From assembly GCA_030141605.1 (NCBI GenBank), contig JAQGDQ010000068.1:496001-560000 (forward strand): DNA of 64,000 nucleotides. The letters are read 5' to 3'. This stretch comes from Tubiluchus corallicola (Eukaryota > Priapulida > Priapulimorpha > Priapulimorphida > Tubiluchidae). A program made the position numbers and the translations under genes. The notes under the pieces are model-generated. The model ran no database searches, was not told the origin of the DNA, and saw only the letters and a list, made by a program, of their open reading frames with translations. The first letter of the stretch is position 1. Each line of letters opens with the position of its first letter. Shown here in pieces: positions 40,689-48,169 of the stretch.

Positions 40689-43600
40689 TATTATCTTCAC
40701 AGATAAGATGTTTTCTGTGTTTGTTGGATGTTTGTCTCAGAATTTGCATTTACTCAGAATGTTTTGTTCTAGAGAGTGCAACAGACAGCATGATGTGATG
40801 TCAGCACTGAACACTTTTTACATGGGAACTTTTCTACATTTATACCAAATATGGAAGCTGCAACATAAGACAATAAAAGACTCTGGTTTTGTACTGAAAG
40901 GTTAATATACTATCTGCATTAATTCTTGGAAATTAAGTAAAAAAACTAAAGATTTTGAGGCCATATTAGACACTAAAAGTCAAGAAATTAGTGTTGCTTA
41001 GTTCTCTAAGGTAATTGTTTGATTGTACTTGATTTTTCAAACTTGACTGAAAAGAATGAAATGTGAAAATGTTATGACTAAGGCTTGATTTGAACCACAG
41101 TCCTTTGGCTTACACGTCCAGCACCATGTAATGTTTTCTTTCAAAACTCTTTAATTATAGGTTCATTTTATCATTAACCATGACCTTGAAAGTAAGATTA
41201 TAAATGACCGTTGTCTTGTTGGTTTTACATTTTTTCATAATTGTTATAATTGTTACATATTTAGTCAAATAGCAATTTATTGCACTCATAAAAAACTTCA
41301 TGTTTGGAACTTTCAGCTTGTGAAAAGCCAATGAAAAATCATTGGTAGTATCAGTTTATTATTCAAGTGCTCATATACCTGTGCCATCTCTATCTGCAAT
41401 ATAGTGTGTCAATTTCAAAGGCGGCCACTATGATCAACTAAACTGTCAGTCAATTAGTATAATTAAGTTGTCAGAAATAAAGACTTTAATTGTTATTTTA
41501 AAAATGTTTTAATCGAAAAAGGGGAGAGCTAGACTGGTGCTTAAAAATTGCCCCATGTTCAAAAACGTAATCTTCGTTTTGCGGGACCCAAACAAATGTG
41601 AAATTGTTAGTACTACATCTTTCTACATAGTTGTAATGTTTAGCTGAATAAAAACCAGGAACAGAAGATTAAAATGTGCATAATTTAAGCAGAATTACCT
41701 CATGATATTTTCAATGATTTAGATAGTTTTTGGCCTATTGCATGGTAACAATAAATGGCCTAGCAACGTTTTAGTAAGATAGAATTAGTACCTGAAATGG
41801 TAAACATAGCAACTAAGCTACTAAAAATTGCATTATGAATTAAATGTTTACTTTAATACTATGTAATATAACAGTAGACCATACCTAGTTATGTGGACCT
41901 CGCAGTATTAATGAGAAGTCTCTGGGAGATAACATAGCGCTGGGTAAGCTATTTTGTTGTTGCACAGATTGTGGATGTATTTTATAGACTTCGGAAGAAG
42001 CATATTAGAAATAGAATAGATAGTTCATTTAATGTGTAATTAAGCAGAACATCAGGTTAAACGATCTATAGACTTATTCATGTGGAAAGGTCACATGTTC
42101 ACTAATGAACTTGTTTGCGGGAGCAGTTCCAAGCTACTAGGGTAAGCAGTAAGAATAAACACTGTGCCTTGAGAAGGTCGACTTCTTTCCCAGAAAAGCT
42201 TTTTTCCCAGAATAGTTTTTTGCCATTTCTCAGAAATTTTTTTTCCCAGAACGGTCATTTCCAAGAAAACGAGAGTCACAGAAATTCAACAAATCCTTTT
42301 TAGAGCACAATGAGATGACGCAAAATAAACAGTAGTTTATTTTAACTATGTGTATTGATTAATACCGATTATATGATAAAAAATTTGGTCAACTCGTTAA
42401 GGCAAGAAAGTAGATTTGTAACATCAGAACAATTATATAGCGAATCATGTTGATCTTTGCATATACGGAATAGTGAGTAATCACAGCGTGTGATTGGCTA
42501 CCAGAGTGAAGCAATGTTGAACCTGGCAACTGATTATCTGGGTGACTGCTTAGGAATCTCACTTTGGGGAGTTCCTTTCACTGTTATGCCGAATTATTTT
42601 GCTGATTTAGGGAGGATGTACATGCACCTGATTTTGACTGTGACAGCTCTGTCTGTTCAATATTTCGTCTCAGAGGATTATTTTGAAAATGAACTATAAA
42701 AAATCTTGTGAAGGAGCATAACTTATTGGGCAAATTTAGACCCCAACATAAGGCTCGGTGTTTTCATTTTCTAGATTGGTGCATTAAACTTTATTTCAAG
42801 TCCTTTAAAAATCACTTAAATTTGAGGTGATTATATGGCATATGATACAATGCAAATTGATTCTAATTTAATACTAAAATTTGTTACAAAGATACATTTT
42901 GTAACAACAGTTTTTAACAAACATTTTGTAACATTTTTCCAAAAAATTTAAAATAAGACTGAACTTTTAAACAGAATTAAGCCTAAAACTAATTTATCAA
43001 GATTGTGCTTTGAAATCACATTTTCAAGGCAAAATATTTTTAAAAACAAGACTGGCTGCTCAAACAGAAATAGGTCTAAAATGAATCTTTGAAGCGAACT
43101 CAGTGCTCTGACAAAACTGCCTTCTGCTGATTTTGCCAAACCTATAGCGGTGATTAAGGTAGAGTATCTGTTATCCACGTCTTTCTTGCACACGCGTTCT
43201 TATAGGTGCACCTATGTGTCCGCTTTCAATGTGTTGTCTCTGAGCCTGAAAATGATGTGCTTCATTTTCAATAAAGTGCCATAGATTTGTGTTTGCCACA
43301 TTCTGACTGTCAACAGTATTTGATATGTATTATCGTTTTCAATGATTCTGTTAATCCTTAGTTAAAGTGCTGTAAATAATTAGAAGCAAGAAGAGAGAGG
43401 GGGGTATTGAGAAAAAGGGGGAAGGAGAGAGAGGGAGAGAGAGAGAGAGGGGGGAGGGAGAACAGGGAAAGGATGAGAGTGGTTAAGGAGAGAAGGAGGT
43501 AGAGAGGGAGAGGCAAACAGAAAATAGAAACCGAATGCTTCATCCTACGAAAATAGGAGATCTAAGATCTTGCAACTAAAAACGCTATTGCGATTTTTCT

Positions 43601-45056
43601 GTTAAAAAACATTTCTGAGAAATACTTCTGTGAAACGAGTTTTCTAGGGAAAATATTTTCTGGGAAATAAAATTTCTGGCAATTTTTTTCTGGCAAATGT
43701 TTTCTGTGAAAAAAAAAGTTTTCTATGAAACAGACCTAAACCGTGCCTCGAGATACGCTATGCGGGCACTTCTCTCAGAATAAGTAATATTTATTATAAT
43801 TACCTACATAATATAATAAATATTTACCAAAGTTTCCACATTCATTATATAACCACTAGTAACTACTATAAAAACCAGTTTTTTGTAGTATTTCTGTTCC
43901 ACAAACATATAATCTCTTTTTAAAATGCTTAACGTGGTATCTTCAGCTTATAGGAGTAAGCACTATCCTCTTAGGAAACTAAATGATGGATTTACATCAC
44001 TTAGTACATGCAGGGTCTGTCATTAACAACGGTAACAACCGTACTTTGTTATTATAGCCATGTACTACAGGGAATTTCCTGCAGCTGCACCTATATGTAT
44101 GGATTTGTCTTTAGTGTATTTAGGAACAAACCAATACAGGATTTAATTGCTACACAAACCTTCTACTTACCTTACCTTACTCTACACAAACCTTACTTGG
44201 ATCATAACTGTTTTTAATGCGATGTTAATGAGGTTTAAGTATAGCCGATACAGAAGTGAAGGGAATAGCTGTGTGATTACTGTGTGTCCATTTTCCTTGA
44301 TTACTTAAGTCAAGCAGTGCCATGTCTAGTTGGTAAATGGAGGCTGCAGCTGGGTGGTTTTCATCTGCCATACTGCTTCCATTTATTCTCCATGGTGAAG
44401 GCTGTATGTGCAACCAAACTTGTTCAGTGGTTCCTCTCAGATGATCACTCATCTCGATAATGATAAAAATTTAGACTTCACCACAGCTACAGAACTGTAT
44501 AAAAGGAATTTGTTAAGCTCATACAAAATATGAGTATTAAAGCATGAAGAAGCATATGTTAAGGGTTTGCCAGCATAACAAACACTTAAAAAATATGCAC
44601 TGCATACGATACCTGCATCCACTGCACCCACTTGCATAAGCAATTGATTTTTCACTGGACATTGGGTTGCATTCAAAGGATTTTCAGTTCAGATCCGGAC
44701 TTAATTCCAATTTTTTCACATTTCGGTCTTTTTACTCCTGCGAGTAGTTGAGTAGCTAGGGACCCAGTACAGTGCTTTGCCCGGCGGGCTATAACGCTAT
44801 TAAGACGGCCCTTTATATAAGTTTTCACCAAATTTGCCTTTTTCTATTTGTAGAAGTTGAATGTTATGCCAAGAAGAATCCGAAGCAGATCATGCGAAAT
44901 CTCCATACTCATTTATCTGGCAAGACAAGGCGGTCACCTAGTGCACAAGCCGATACACAACAACCAAACTCTGATGGAACTACCGGCGTTGTATTTTCAA
45001 ATGTGTGTGAGGTAAAAGCAGAGAGTGAAACAGCAAATGGTGGTGATGCTCCATAA
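16257..45056 (+). CDS. ELMOD3: ELMO domain-containing protein 3-like (ten exons)
   Basis: Coding exons: 16257-16310, 18204-18258, 20945-21202, 33836-33924, 36462-36582, 37394-37516, 38052-38182, 39761-39837, 40773-40900, 44854-45056. All junctions are GT/AG, phases agree, and the sum is 1239 nt (412 residues plus stop), near the size of human ELMOD3 (381). ELMOD proteins are GTPase-activating proteins for ARF/ARL2-type GTPases; human ELMOD3 is linked to hearing. The N-terminal ~120 residues are acidic and Ser/Thr/Asn-rich. A SEWENVETV and FISFEEAL segment leads into the ELMO (CED-12) domain (about residues 150-330). The GAP signature W...IGFQ..DPVTDLRGMGMLGL is complete, with the predicted catalytic Arg at about residue 242. 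RIAVQALREDCLNKECNRQ and SGFVLKEVECYAKKNP follow, as in ELMOD3 rather than ELMOD1/2. ATG in CCATGG context. A 5' non-coding exon is likely. Confidence 0.93.
16311..18203 (+). other. ELMOD3 intron 1
   Basis: Contains one complete hAT-type MITE (17289-17957, listed separately). The rest is AT-rich with no recognised exon or RNA. Confidence 0.6.
17289..17957. mobile_element. hAT-type MITE with internal tandem repeats
   Basis: The termini TAGGGATGCACCGA and TCGGTGCACCCCTA form inverted repeats (one mismatch). Flanks CCCTTCTG (17281-17288) and CCCTGCTG (17958-17965) are a 7/8 target-site duplication. These are hAT hallmarks. The 669-bp interior has a 91-bp period duplication (near 17410 and 17501) and a tandem of about 60 bp (near 17617-17735). 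No transposase frame. Confidence 0.82.
18204..18258 (+). CDS. ELMOD3: ELMOD3 exon 2
   Basis: Acceptor TTTATTTAG, donor G/GTCAGA, phase 0 in and phase 1 out. It encodes an acidic 18-residue piece (DATPLEGDIENLTVGMNS). It is less certain than the domain exons because the N-terminus of the family is poorly conserved, but both junctions keep frame. Confidence 0.75.
19089..20601. mobile_element. Inverted-repeat element with TGTTACAGG ends, carrying a LINE
   Basis: The left end TGTTACAGGCAAAA and the right-end complement TGTTACAGGTAGAA match. Near both ends lie several diverged copies of CCTAGGCATTTTATAAAATG, in opposite orientation on the two sides (19112-19330 and 20330-20580): subterminal repeats, as seen in some DNA transposons. 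The centre is occupied by LINE sequence. No target-site duplication was secured and the family is unknown. It lies in ELMOD3 intron 2. Confidence 0.5.
19500..20260 (+). mobile_element. Degenerate LINE 3' region with C-terminal zinc finger
   Basis: In order and in shifting frames: EHRIGATCMVFAQTCKIRVL and DYQAVVI (post-RT block), YRLDIKKLECVLQEKF (the 'IKKLE..H...LR' block), KDKLKFMLKQT (the 'RyKD.lK..L' block), and a finger FKCHLCRYVFHARIGLLSHQ (near 20142-20202). This matches the end of a common animal LINE lineage whose polyprotein closes with C..C...f.aRIGLlSH. It is heavily frameshifted and inactive. Confidence 0.75.
20945..21202 (+). CDS. ELMOD3: ELMOD3 exon 3
   Basis: Acceptor TGTTTTCAG, donor CCAG/GTTTGT, phase 1 to phase 1, 86 residues. 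It is rich in Glu, Asn, Ser and Thr and ends with AAQSEWENVETVTP, which resembles the segment preceding the conserved core in vertebrate ELMOD3. Confidence 0.85.
22164..22280 (+). repeat. 59-bp tandem duplication
   Basis: GTTGCTAACATTTG...CACTCGTAATT repeats with a 59-bp offset (22164 and 22223), about 85% alike by eye. Confidence 0.7.
22588..22824 (+). repeat. Dispersed repeat copy 1 (about 240 bp)
   Basis: Shares with 24154-24397 the ordered blocks GCCAAGACATGTA, GCCGTCGTATAAAAA, ACAAATTGCTAAAATC and TCTCTTGCTTAATA, with indels. It is directly preceded by a (TA)n run. No protein or tRNA-like head was recognised. Confidence 0.75.
23779..23830 (+). repeat. tRNA-derived SINE relic
   Basis: GCATGGTCTAATGAGTAG and TGTACTGGA resemble a tRNA 5' half with an A box. 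CATTCCCAGCTCAGGCA resembles the degenerate B-box side of tRNA-derived SINEs. No cloverleaf survives. Confidence 0.4.
24154..24397 (+). repeat. Dispersed repeat copy 2 (about 240 bp)
   Basis: Second copy of the repeat at 22588-22824, same orientation, about 1.57 kb away. The 133-codon frame that crosses it (24004-24405) has no recognisable family. Confidence 0.75.
26930..27170 (+). repeat. Degenerate minisatellite of GGACACATAGG type
   Basis: Variants of TTTGGACACATAGGT and ATTTAGACATATAGG recur about every 18-28 bp. The unit is too diverged to give one period. Non-coding. Confidence 0.6.
29646..29725 (+). repeat. 40-bp unit, two tandem copies
   Basis: The unit from CTCATTAGGTAATTATACGT to ACCTTCTT is repeated once with a 40-bp offset and is almost identical. 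Confidence 0.85.
29938..29985 (+). repeat. tRNA-like relic
   Basis: GCCCGTATAGCACAGTTAGA resembles a tRNA 5' end with an A box (TAGCTCAGTTGGTAGA). CTGACCATGAAT resembles the anticodon-arm region. The 3' half is lost; a SINE remnant is likely. Confidence 0.4.
31487..31578 (+). repeat. 41-bp tandem repeat, about 2.2 copies
   Basis: GTAACTCCAT recurs at 31487, 31528 and 31569 with CCGTATTTGTGGCAAAGAC between. Copies differ by single bases. Confidence 0.85.
33481..33706 (+). repeat. 76-bp tandem repeat, three copies
   Basis: Copies start at 33481, 33557 and 33632 with GTTTAAGAATGGTGATT and end in CTATAGTTTTTTTATT. They are nearly identical apart from T-run length and one G/A. The array lies 130 bp upstream of ELMOD3 exon 4, so it could affect assembly or splicing of that exon. 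Confidence 0.88.
33836..33924 (+). CDS. ELMOD3: ELMOD3 exon 4
   Basis: It follows a 12.6-kb intron. Acceptor TTCCTTTAG, donor TTG/GTAACT, phase 1 to phase 0. It encodes ESFISFEEALSCFRSRDLKE, matching the ISF.EAL..F block just before the ELMO domain. Confidence 0.88.
34196..34330 (+). repeat. Imperfect ACAAT/GCAAT pentanucleotide array
   Basis: Runs of ACAATACAATGCAATGCAAT-like words, gradually decayed. It lies in ELMOD3 intron 4. Confidence 0.75.
35691..36117. mobile_element. MITE with CCGTATATACTCGC termini
   Basis: A 427-bp element. Left end CCGTATATACTCGCATATAA, then GCCG; the right end is its inverse over about 23 of 24 bases. GGTCGGCTTATATGCG-like words recur inside near each end. No target-site duplication is clear, so I do not name the superfamily. 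Confidence 0.75.
36462..36582 (+). CDS. ELMOD3: ELMOD3 exon 5 (ELMO domain start)
   Basis: Acceptor TTTTTACAG, donor T/GTAAGT, phase 0 to phase 1. Reads SQIKPTVHRN then HFLFGTRLRPDLHNERNFVF, the conserved opening of the ELMO domain (I.PT..R...LFG...L...L..ER..VF). Confidence 0.93.
37394..37516 (+). CDS. ELMOD3: ELMOD3 exon 6
   Basis: Acceptor TTAAATAG, donor CAAG/GTAGGT, phase 1 to phase 1. Encodes HIRILQTVYRQLTGDRVDCP and GSHWEQIGFQ, the first half of the GAP signature. Confidence 0.95.
38052..38182 (+). CDS. ELMOD3: ELMOD3 exon 7 (GAP arginine)
   Basis: Acceptor TTTCTTCAG, donor CAG/GTATGT, phase 1 to phase 0. Encodes NDPVTDLRGMGMLGLLTAL, with the predicted catalytic Arg, followed by LLLAKDIYTLSHHETQ. 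Confidence 0.96.
38183..39760 (+). other. ELMOD3 intron 7
   Basis: Contains the 5S-like SINE copy at 39183-39310. Nothing else recognised. Confidence 0.5.
39183..39310 (+). mobile_element. 5S-rRNA-like SINE copy
   Basis: GCTAAGCAGTGCTAGGTC, CTGGTAAGTAGGTGGGTGAC and TGCTGGGAA follow 5S rRNA GCTAAGCAGGGTC..., CTGGTTAGTACTTGGATGGG and CCTGGGAA, covering the internal pol III promoter. A non-5S tail (TTTTCGTCTGCCA) shared with the copy at 44.3 kb follows. This is the best preserved of the four copies. Confidence 0.72.
39761..39837 (+). CDS. ELMOD3: ELMOD3 exon 8
   Basis: Acceptor GTATTTTAG, donor AA/GTAAGT, phase 0 to phase 2. Encodes NFPFFVMSINITRIAVQALR and EDCLNK, strongly family-like. Confidence 0.96.
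40640..40690 (+). repeat. (TA)n microsatellite
   Basis: A TATATA run interrupted by GTGTG, about 80-130 bp before ELMOD3 exon 9. Similar short runs occur at 22569-22587, 32846-32862 and 37060-37096. Confidence 0.85.
40773..40900 (+). CDS. ELMOD3: ELMOD3 exon 9
   Basis: Acceptor TTGTTCTAG, donor AAAG/GTTAAT (a weaker donor), phase 2 to phase 1. Encodes ECNRQHDVMSALNTFYMGTF and HKTIKDSGFVLK, the C-terminal part of the ELMO domain. Confidence 0.93.
41082..41130 (-). repeat. tRNA-like relic, minus strand
   Basis: The minus strand reads GGTGCTGGACGTGTAAGCC then GTGGTTCAAATCAAGCC, an anticodon-arm and T-arm arrangement with a recognisable B box. The acceptor and D arms are not intact. tRNA-derived SINE or tRNA pseudogene. 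Confidence 0.5.
42170..42280 (+). repeat. Minisatellite cluster, TTTCCCAGAAA type
   Basis: About five units around TTTCCCAGAAA spaced 15-25 bp. The inverse form occurs at 43600-43740. Confidence 0.7.
43385..43525 (+). repeat. GA-rich purine tract
   Basis: Long AGAGAG and GGGGGAGGGAG runs. The complementary frame reads Leu/Ser repeats and is not a gene. Confidence 0.85.
43600..43740 (-). repeat. Minisatellite cluster, inverse of 42.2 kb cluster
   Basis: Plus-strand units TTTCTGGGAAAT and TTTTCTGTGAAA recur about every 17 bp, the reverse complement of the 42.2-kb units. The two clusters, 1.3 kb apart, may be the arms of one element. Confidence 0.65.
44311..44376 (+). mobile_element. 5S-rRNA-like SINE copy (diverged)
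   Basis: CAAGCAGTGCCATGTCTAGT, TGGTAAATGG and GCTGGGTGG then TTTTCATCTGCCATACTGC. It aligns block by block with 39183-39310 and shares its tail with 61618-61670. Confidence 0.55.
44854..45056 (+). CDS. ELMOD3: ELMOD3 exon 10 (stop)
   Basis: Acceptor CTATTTGTAG, phase 1 in, TAA at 45054-45056. Encodes EVECYAKKNPKQIMRNLHTH and a variable Ser/Thr/Gly-rich tail. No canonical AATAAA was seen within the next 1.2 kb. Confidence 0.92.
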
Positions 45057-47175
45057 TGTAGGCAGGCAGTATCACATGTTCATTTATTTTTCTTACTTTA
45101 GTAACAGTGATACATTTGTCACTTATTCAAGTGAGCACTTTGTAAACTGGTGCCACCTGGTTGTGAGAATTGCAGGTAAAACATTCCGTTTGGTTATCTA
45201 GTCGTGTATAGATACTATTGCATCTTTTGATGTCTTGAGCTTTTGTAATATTGCTATTATTGTTATGAGTGCATATCGTGTGTTTTTACCCATTTTATTG
45301 CTATTTACCCTTTTTTACTACTAAATCCAGCTTTTTGTGACATGGAGGCTGAACACATTGTATAAACATTGTATTGAGTGCAATTGGTTTAGTTTTGTAA
45401 AATATTCAATTTGTCCAGTGTTATTTAGTGTCTTAAATGAGATGTGTGTCTTGCACAGATTTTTTGTACAACTACTAGTATGATATATGCATTTGCGATT
45501 CCAAGATCATTTTAGAAGAAATTCAACAATGGCAGCACAGTGCTGAAGATGGTAATTTCTTAGAAAACTTACATTGTTGGGACCAAATTGAAGCCATTTT
45601 CCTGCTTGAACCAATTTTTCTGTGAGGCTGTATATTTTTAATTGGCATCCCTGATTATATCTTCTTGACTTCCTTTATTACTCAAATCTTAGTGCAAGCC
45701 ATGGACAGTCGAAGCCCAAAAGTCGGAAATTACTCACTGTGGAAGCCAATTGTTTTATGTTATGTTATATGAAACCGTGCAGTGTAGATTTTGGTACATG
45801 TGACAATTCACTTGCTTGATTTATGGAAAAGAAATTTCATTTGCAACAAGTAATTTTATGAGTTTTATCAAAATTATTCAAAATGAAGTTGTGTATTCTC
45901 AAATGAAATGTATTACGTATTATAATAGTGTTAGTTACTAGGGGTCAATGAAAGACTGACAGAAGCGCAAAATCAAATGAATACATTTTTATTTCTCATA
46001 CAAATTAGCCTCTACCACACTCTAGTCTAGTTGGGCCATAAGGAAATTGTAAATATTTTACTTTTCGGTAGTTGTAAATTGTGTTCTTCATGTTTTTCTG
46101 TGCAAGTTACTATTGCAAAAATATTTTAATTTTTATGTTGTTTATGCTTTTTTGCAGATATTGTGCTCATTATTTTGATTATCAGTTGTATTCCTATGGA
46201 ATAAGACATTTCTTAAATGATCACAGCCGCTCATATTTGCACTGTTGCTTTTGAATTGAAATATGGGCCCTACTATGAGCCCCTAATGTAAGTATTGACG
46301 GACACAATCAAAGCTCCATGTAATCTAATGATACAGGTTTGCACTATTAGATTTTTTATGTTCAATGTACAAGCTAGAAAACTAATGGTTCGATTGAATT
46401 AGCCAATGCATTGATCAAACTTTCAGTTTATTAATCGTGGTGCAAAAGCATGTATATATTTACATACATGTCTGCGCTAAATCTCGAAATCGATGCCACA
46501 TCCAGTTGAGTTTTTTATATCGTCTTGATCATCGTACCTTGGAGAGTGGCCATGAGCCATTCAGTTTTGAAAAATTTATTTCTGTCTGAGATATGGTTCA
46601 TTTCTCGACCGTTAAGTATTGATTGAAGAGCACAACATTTTTTAAACGATATGGTGTCAGCAGTGAAAGAATATAGCATTCTGATGAGACAACAGATGCT
46701 TTTAATGATAAAGGCAAGCCAGAATGGCCAGAATGACAGAGAGAGAAGGGGAAGAGAGAAATAGAAAGAGGAAGAGAGAGAGAGAGAGACAAAGAGCAAG
46801 AGAAAGAAAAAGAGAGTCAAAGGGATAGAAAATGCTGCACCTGTGACTGTGACATAGGTCAAGGCGAGCAAAGGGTTTTGCTAGTTATTAATATTTGTTA
46901 ATCTTAAAATGACCTGGATACTATTACTACCACAGAATTAACTCGGACAGTTTTTACAGTTTAAAATCAACAATTGATGTTTACTATTTTAACTGATCCA
47001 TAACATTTAAGTAATAACTACAAAAAGCTGGAACAATATTAGTAAACAGAATACTGGCATTATTGATTCTTTGTTTTTAAAATAATTTTTAGTAATGCAT
47101 GTATTCATTGGTCGGGTATTACTCCATTGTAACTGAATTTCACATAATTATACCGCATATCACCTAGTGTACATA
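45057..47175. other. Intergenic DNA between ELMOD3 and the MITE
   Basis: Probably includes the ELMOD3 3' UTR, though no AATAAA is evident. A GA-rich purine run lies at 46735-46815; its complementary Leu/Ser frame (46515-46871) is composition only. Confidence 0.5.
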
Positions 47176-47357
47176 CAATCAAACCTCCTTATACTGTCCA
47201 CTTCGCAATTCCAGAAAAAGTTGGCATTGAGCGGGTTGATCATTATAACAATGTGCATTAATACATACATGCCTATGCAAATATACACATTTTATTTTAC
47301 CAAAAATCTGGGCGTTAAGCGAGACTGGTATCATAGCATTATAACAAGGTTTGTCTG
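47176..47357. mobile_element. pogo/Tigger-like MITE (182 bp)
   Basis: Left end CAATCAAACCTCCTTATA and right-end complement CAGACAAACCTTGTTATAAT are inverted repeats like the CAGTCAAACCTCGTTATAA ends of pogo/Tigger elements. It is flanked by TA on both sides (47174-47175, 47358-47359). No transposase. Confidence 0.75.
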
Positions 47358-48098
47358 TATCGTCATTTGAAGCGAAAACCTGCATGGCGCGCTACATTGT
47401 TAATTTTAATTAAACTTTCCAAGTTAATTCTACAGTTGCAAAATCCGGAAGCATAAAGCATAGAAGCCTAAAAGTCACGTTTAATTTTGATAAATACCTA
47501 TAACTAATGACTTTACGACTGAAAATGTGTGGAAATTTGAAAATGTTGAACTAGAAAGGTATTGTGTATTTTGTAACAATAAGTTGTTGTAATTCCACAT
47601 TTTCAAAATATTGTGCAAAAATACCTTTTAAAGCATTACTTGTTAAATGAAAGTCAATTAACGTTAAAGATTGATCCACTTTATGTTATTCCATAAATTT
47701 TATTTTGCTGTCTGGTTTATTTTCTCTGAATTACATGAGCGCAGTCCCACAGAAAGATGATTTTATTTTTTCATAATTTTTTACTTGCATATCCGGTATC
47801 ATCTACTTACTCCAAGGTAAAATTTGTCATAATGCTTCTTTCTTGAAGTTTTGTATCTACATTCTTTCCAAAGTAGTGAAATGCTACAACATTAGTATTT
47901 TGTGACACAAAAAATTGTCAAAGTTAGTAATTATTTAGTACTGTTCTTTTTTGTTGTAATCTATAGATGTTATACCTGTATGTGCAATAATTATCTTTTT
48001 GGAAATACTTTATCACTTAAATTACACTTAATAAATTGTTGGTATACAGTATATGCATTTTTGGGCTATTAATGTTTATATAAAACAATATAGTCATC
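47358..48098. other. Intergenic DNA 3' of HAP2
   Basis: AT-rich, no recognised feature. It lies just beyond the probable HAP2 polyadenylation site. Confidence 0.45.
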
Positions 48099-48104
48099 TT
48101 TATT
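48099..48104 (-). terminator. Probable HAP2 polyadenylation signal
   Basis: AATAAA on the minus strand, 65 bp past the HAP2 stop codon. It is the first canonical signal downstream. Confidence 0.6.
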
Positions 48105-48169
48105 AGGAATCTACAAACATTATTCTTATGTACAAGTATCAAATACGTACAAGCATAATTCTGTAATGG

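Larger units (their letters stand above)
40901..44853 (+). other. ELMOD3 intron 9
   Basis: Holds a tRNA-like relic, two inverted minisatellite clusters, a GA-rich tract and a 5S-like SINE copy, listed separately. Near 44,812 the minus strand reads AGGGCCGTCTTAATAGCG, resembling a DNA-transposon terminus, but no partner end was found. Confidence 0.5.

Noticed and set aside
41082-41130. Functional tRNA gene
   Set aside because: No intact acceptor stem or D arm can be drawn.
46515-46871. 118-codon Leu/Ser/Phe-rich minus-strand frame
   Set aside because: Antisense of a GA microsatellite; apparent membrane segments are composition artefacts. The frame at 43358-43543 has the same problem.
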